Shown one piece after another: positions 62,700 to 64,000 of a stretch of 64,000 nt of DNA (its first letter is position 1; every line of letters starts with the position of its first letter). The stretch lies in contig JANVCC010000014.1 in assembly GCA_025345505.1 (NCBI GenBank), positions 62,001 to 126,000 of the forward strand, written 5' to 3'. A model generated the notes under the pieces. That model was not told where the DNA came from. It did not search any database and saw only the letters and a list, made by a program, of their open reading frames with translations. A program made the position numbers and the translations under genes. Source of the DNA: Todiramphus chloris collaris (Eukaryota; Chordata; Aves; Coraciiformes; Alcedinidae).

Positions 62700-63480
62700 A
62701 CATGGAAATGTCAAAATGGCAAAAGACCAAAAAAGTTATTGAGTCTATCTCCCTCTACTGAGGCAGGATAGACCATCCGTAACAGATGTTCATCTAGTCT
62801 CTCTTTCAAAGATTCCAAAAATAGAAATACTATTTTTACACTAGGCAGCTTGTTCCTGTATTTGATTATCAATGTGTTTTGAATGTTATCTTTTTCCATT
62901 TAACTTAAACCTCTCTTGTTGCAATCTCAGACTTTTTTTTTTTTTCTTGTCCTCCAGTGGACATGAAAGATAACTGAATACCACTATGTAACAGACTGTA
63001 TATGCTGCAAGATGTATCCTTTAACAGTCTTATTTTTCTAGCCTAAATTAGCTCAGTGCTTTCAAAGTATCCTCAGAGATCACTGTGTCTAAAACTTTTA
63101 TCATTTTTAGTTCTTCTCAAAACTCATTCTAACTTGCCTACATCTTTCATAAAGAGTAATTCCTAAAATTAGACAGATCATTTCAGCTGAGGCCTCACTA
63201 GATCTGGAAAAAGCAAAATAATTACTACTTGTGTTACATATAACACAGCTGCTAATACCACCTGGAATGAAATTTGCATTTTTTTATCCACATCACACAT
63301 TTATTATGTTGCTATATGCAATATCTCCAGAATCCTTTTCTTCAATTCTTCTGCCTAAAGAGTGATTCCCCATTCTGTATTTTTGGGGGTTTTTTTGGGT
63401 CCCCAAGTGCTTTAATATGCATTTTTCTTTATTGGATTTCATCTTTCTGATTTCAGATAATTTCTCTAATTTATCATATT
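62700..63480 (-). mobile_element. ancient CR1-type LINE 3' fragment
   Basis: Read on the plus strand, the phrases follow the reverse complement of an old amniote CR1 lineage over almost 800 bp. AGTTATTGAGTCTATCTCCC near 62733 and GCAGCTTGTTCCTGTATTTG near 62846 come first. Then CTAAAACTTTTATCATTTTTAGTTCTTCTC near 63089, TTCAGCTGAGGCCTCACTAG near 63182, AATGAAATTTGCATTTTTTTATCCACATCACA near 63266 and TTCTTTATTGGATTTCATC near 63425 follow in order. Divergence is much higher than in the other CR1 copies and no frame survives. The end near 63480 is where I lose the match. Confidence 0.7.
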
Positions 63481-64000
63481 TGTTAAATTATCACGGTTTT
63501 TTTTGTTATTGAGATATTTTGCTGTTGCAAAATTTAATTAATTCTTCAAGTAACTTATAGCTTTCTGCCCTCATAGTCATCCTTCTTTCACTCTACCTTC
63601 TCAAGAGACCCTTCCTAACAGTGGTTAGAATTTGCTGTCTCTTTGTTGAAATATTCTTCTGTCTGTCTTTATCCTCCACTTTGATCCATGCATACTCTTC
63701 CTAGAATCCCAGATACATCAAAATCACCTACACCAACCTGTCTTCTGTCATTGTATTTTCAAGTGGTACTGTCTGCCTAGTTAGAATCACATGTAAAACT
63801 GCTAGCCTAATCATCTATTCAAATACAAATATTGTGCCCATCTGGCAAGTTGTTATTCCTTGTGTGAAAAGCAAAATTACTCTTCAGTGATACAAGCTTA
63901 ATTAATACTATCTACTACAGCCCTGAGATTTCAATGCATTACATAGCTACACAGAAATAGCCTCATCCACCTACTCCATTTGGCAGTTTATAGTAAATCC
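63481..64000. other. unannotated sequence at window end
   Basis: The old CR1 may continue a little into this stretch, but I cannot follow it. Nothing else is recognised. Confidence 0.5.

Noticed and set aside
1-64000. CRISPR arrays, operons, tRNA or rRNA genes
   Set aside because: No spaced identical repeats, no tRNA cloverleaf or rRNA core sequence were seen; the repeat content is that of an animal genome.

Overview
The window looks like a piece of a bird nuclear genome. The diagnostic features are CR1 LINE fragments on both strands, several ending in the CR1 3' terminal octamer (ATTCTATG-like), and two LTRs on the minus strand that I recognise from memory as avian endogenous-retrovirus types. 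The rest is AT-rich, low-copy sequence with poly-A/T runs and A/C-rich simple repeats. I recognise no host protein-coding gene, rRNA, tRNA or CRISPR array. The sequence is best read as intergenic desert or the inside of a very large intron. Nearly all open frames are short, chance or repeat-derived; the only one with a convincing protein family is a CR1 reverse-transcriptase remnant at about 5.7-6.7 kb.

Layout: 1.5-2.4 kb, a solo LTR on the minus strand with a probable 5-bp target duplication. 4.6-4.7 kb, an old CR1 3' end. 5.7-7.1 kb, the longest CR1 copy (plus strand), with RT motifs and an in-frame stop. 8.7-8.8 kb, a tract almost free of G and T. 12.1 kb, a MIR/CORE-type SINE fossil. 17.5-18.3 kb, a second minus-strand LTR. 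19.6-20.1 kb, a CR1 (minus). 20.86-21.02 kb, an isolated CpG-rich cluster that is the best candidate here for a promoter or exon. 25.4-25.5 kb, a polypurine tract with a G-quadruplex motif. 28.6-28.9 kb, a SINE fossil and a CR1 tail. 30.2 kb and 37.6-38.1 kb, further SINE fossils. 32.1 kb, a 16-bp minisatellite. 41.5 kb and 46.5-47.3 kb, CR1 copies (minus). 48.0-48.6 kb, a GC-rich but CpG-poor block. 60.9-61.5 kb, a CR1 (plus) whose 5' break abuts a double palindrome. 62.7-63.5 kb, a much older CR1 (minus).

The most unusual structures are three near-perfect short inverted repeats (21.85, 56.80 and 60.83 kb), which look like products of local template switching or could fold as hairpins. There are also several recent-looking short tandem duplications, two of them with a 30-bp period. 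I found no multi-gene system. The repeat calls rest on recognising family sequence by eye, without an alignment, so boundaries are approximate unless stated.
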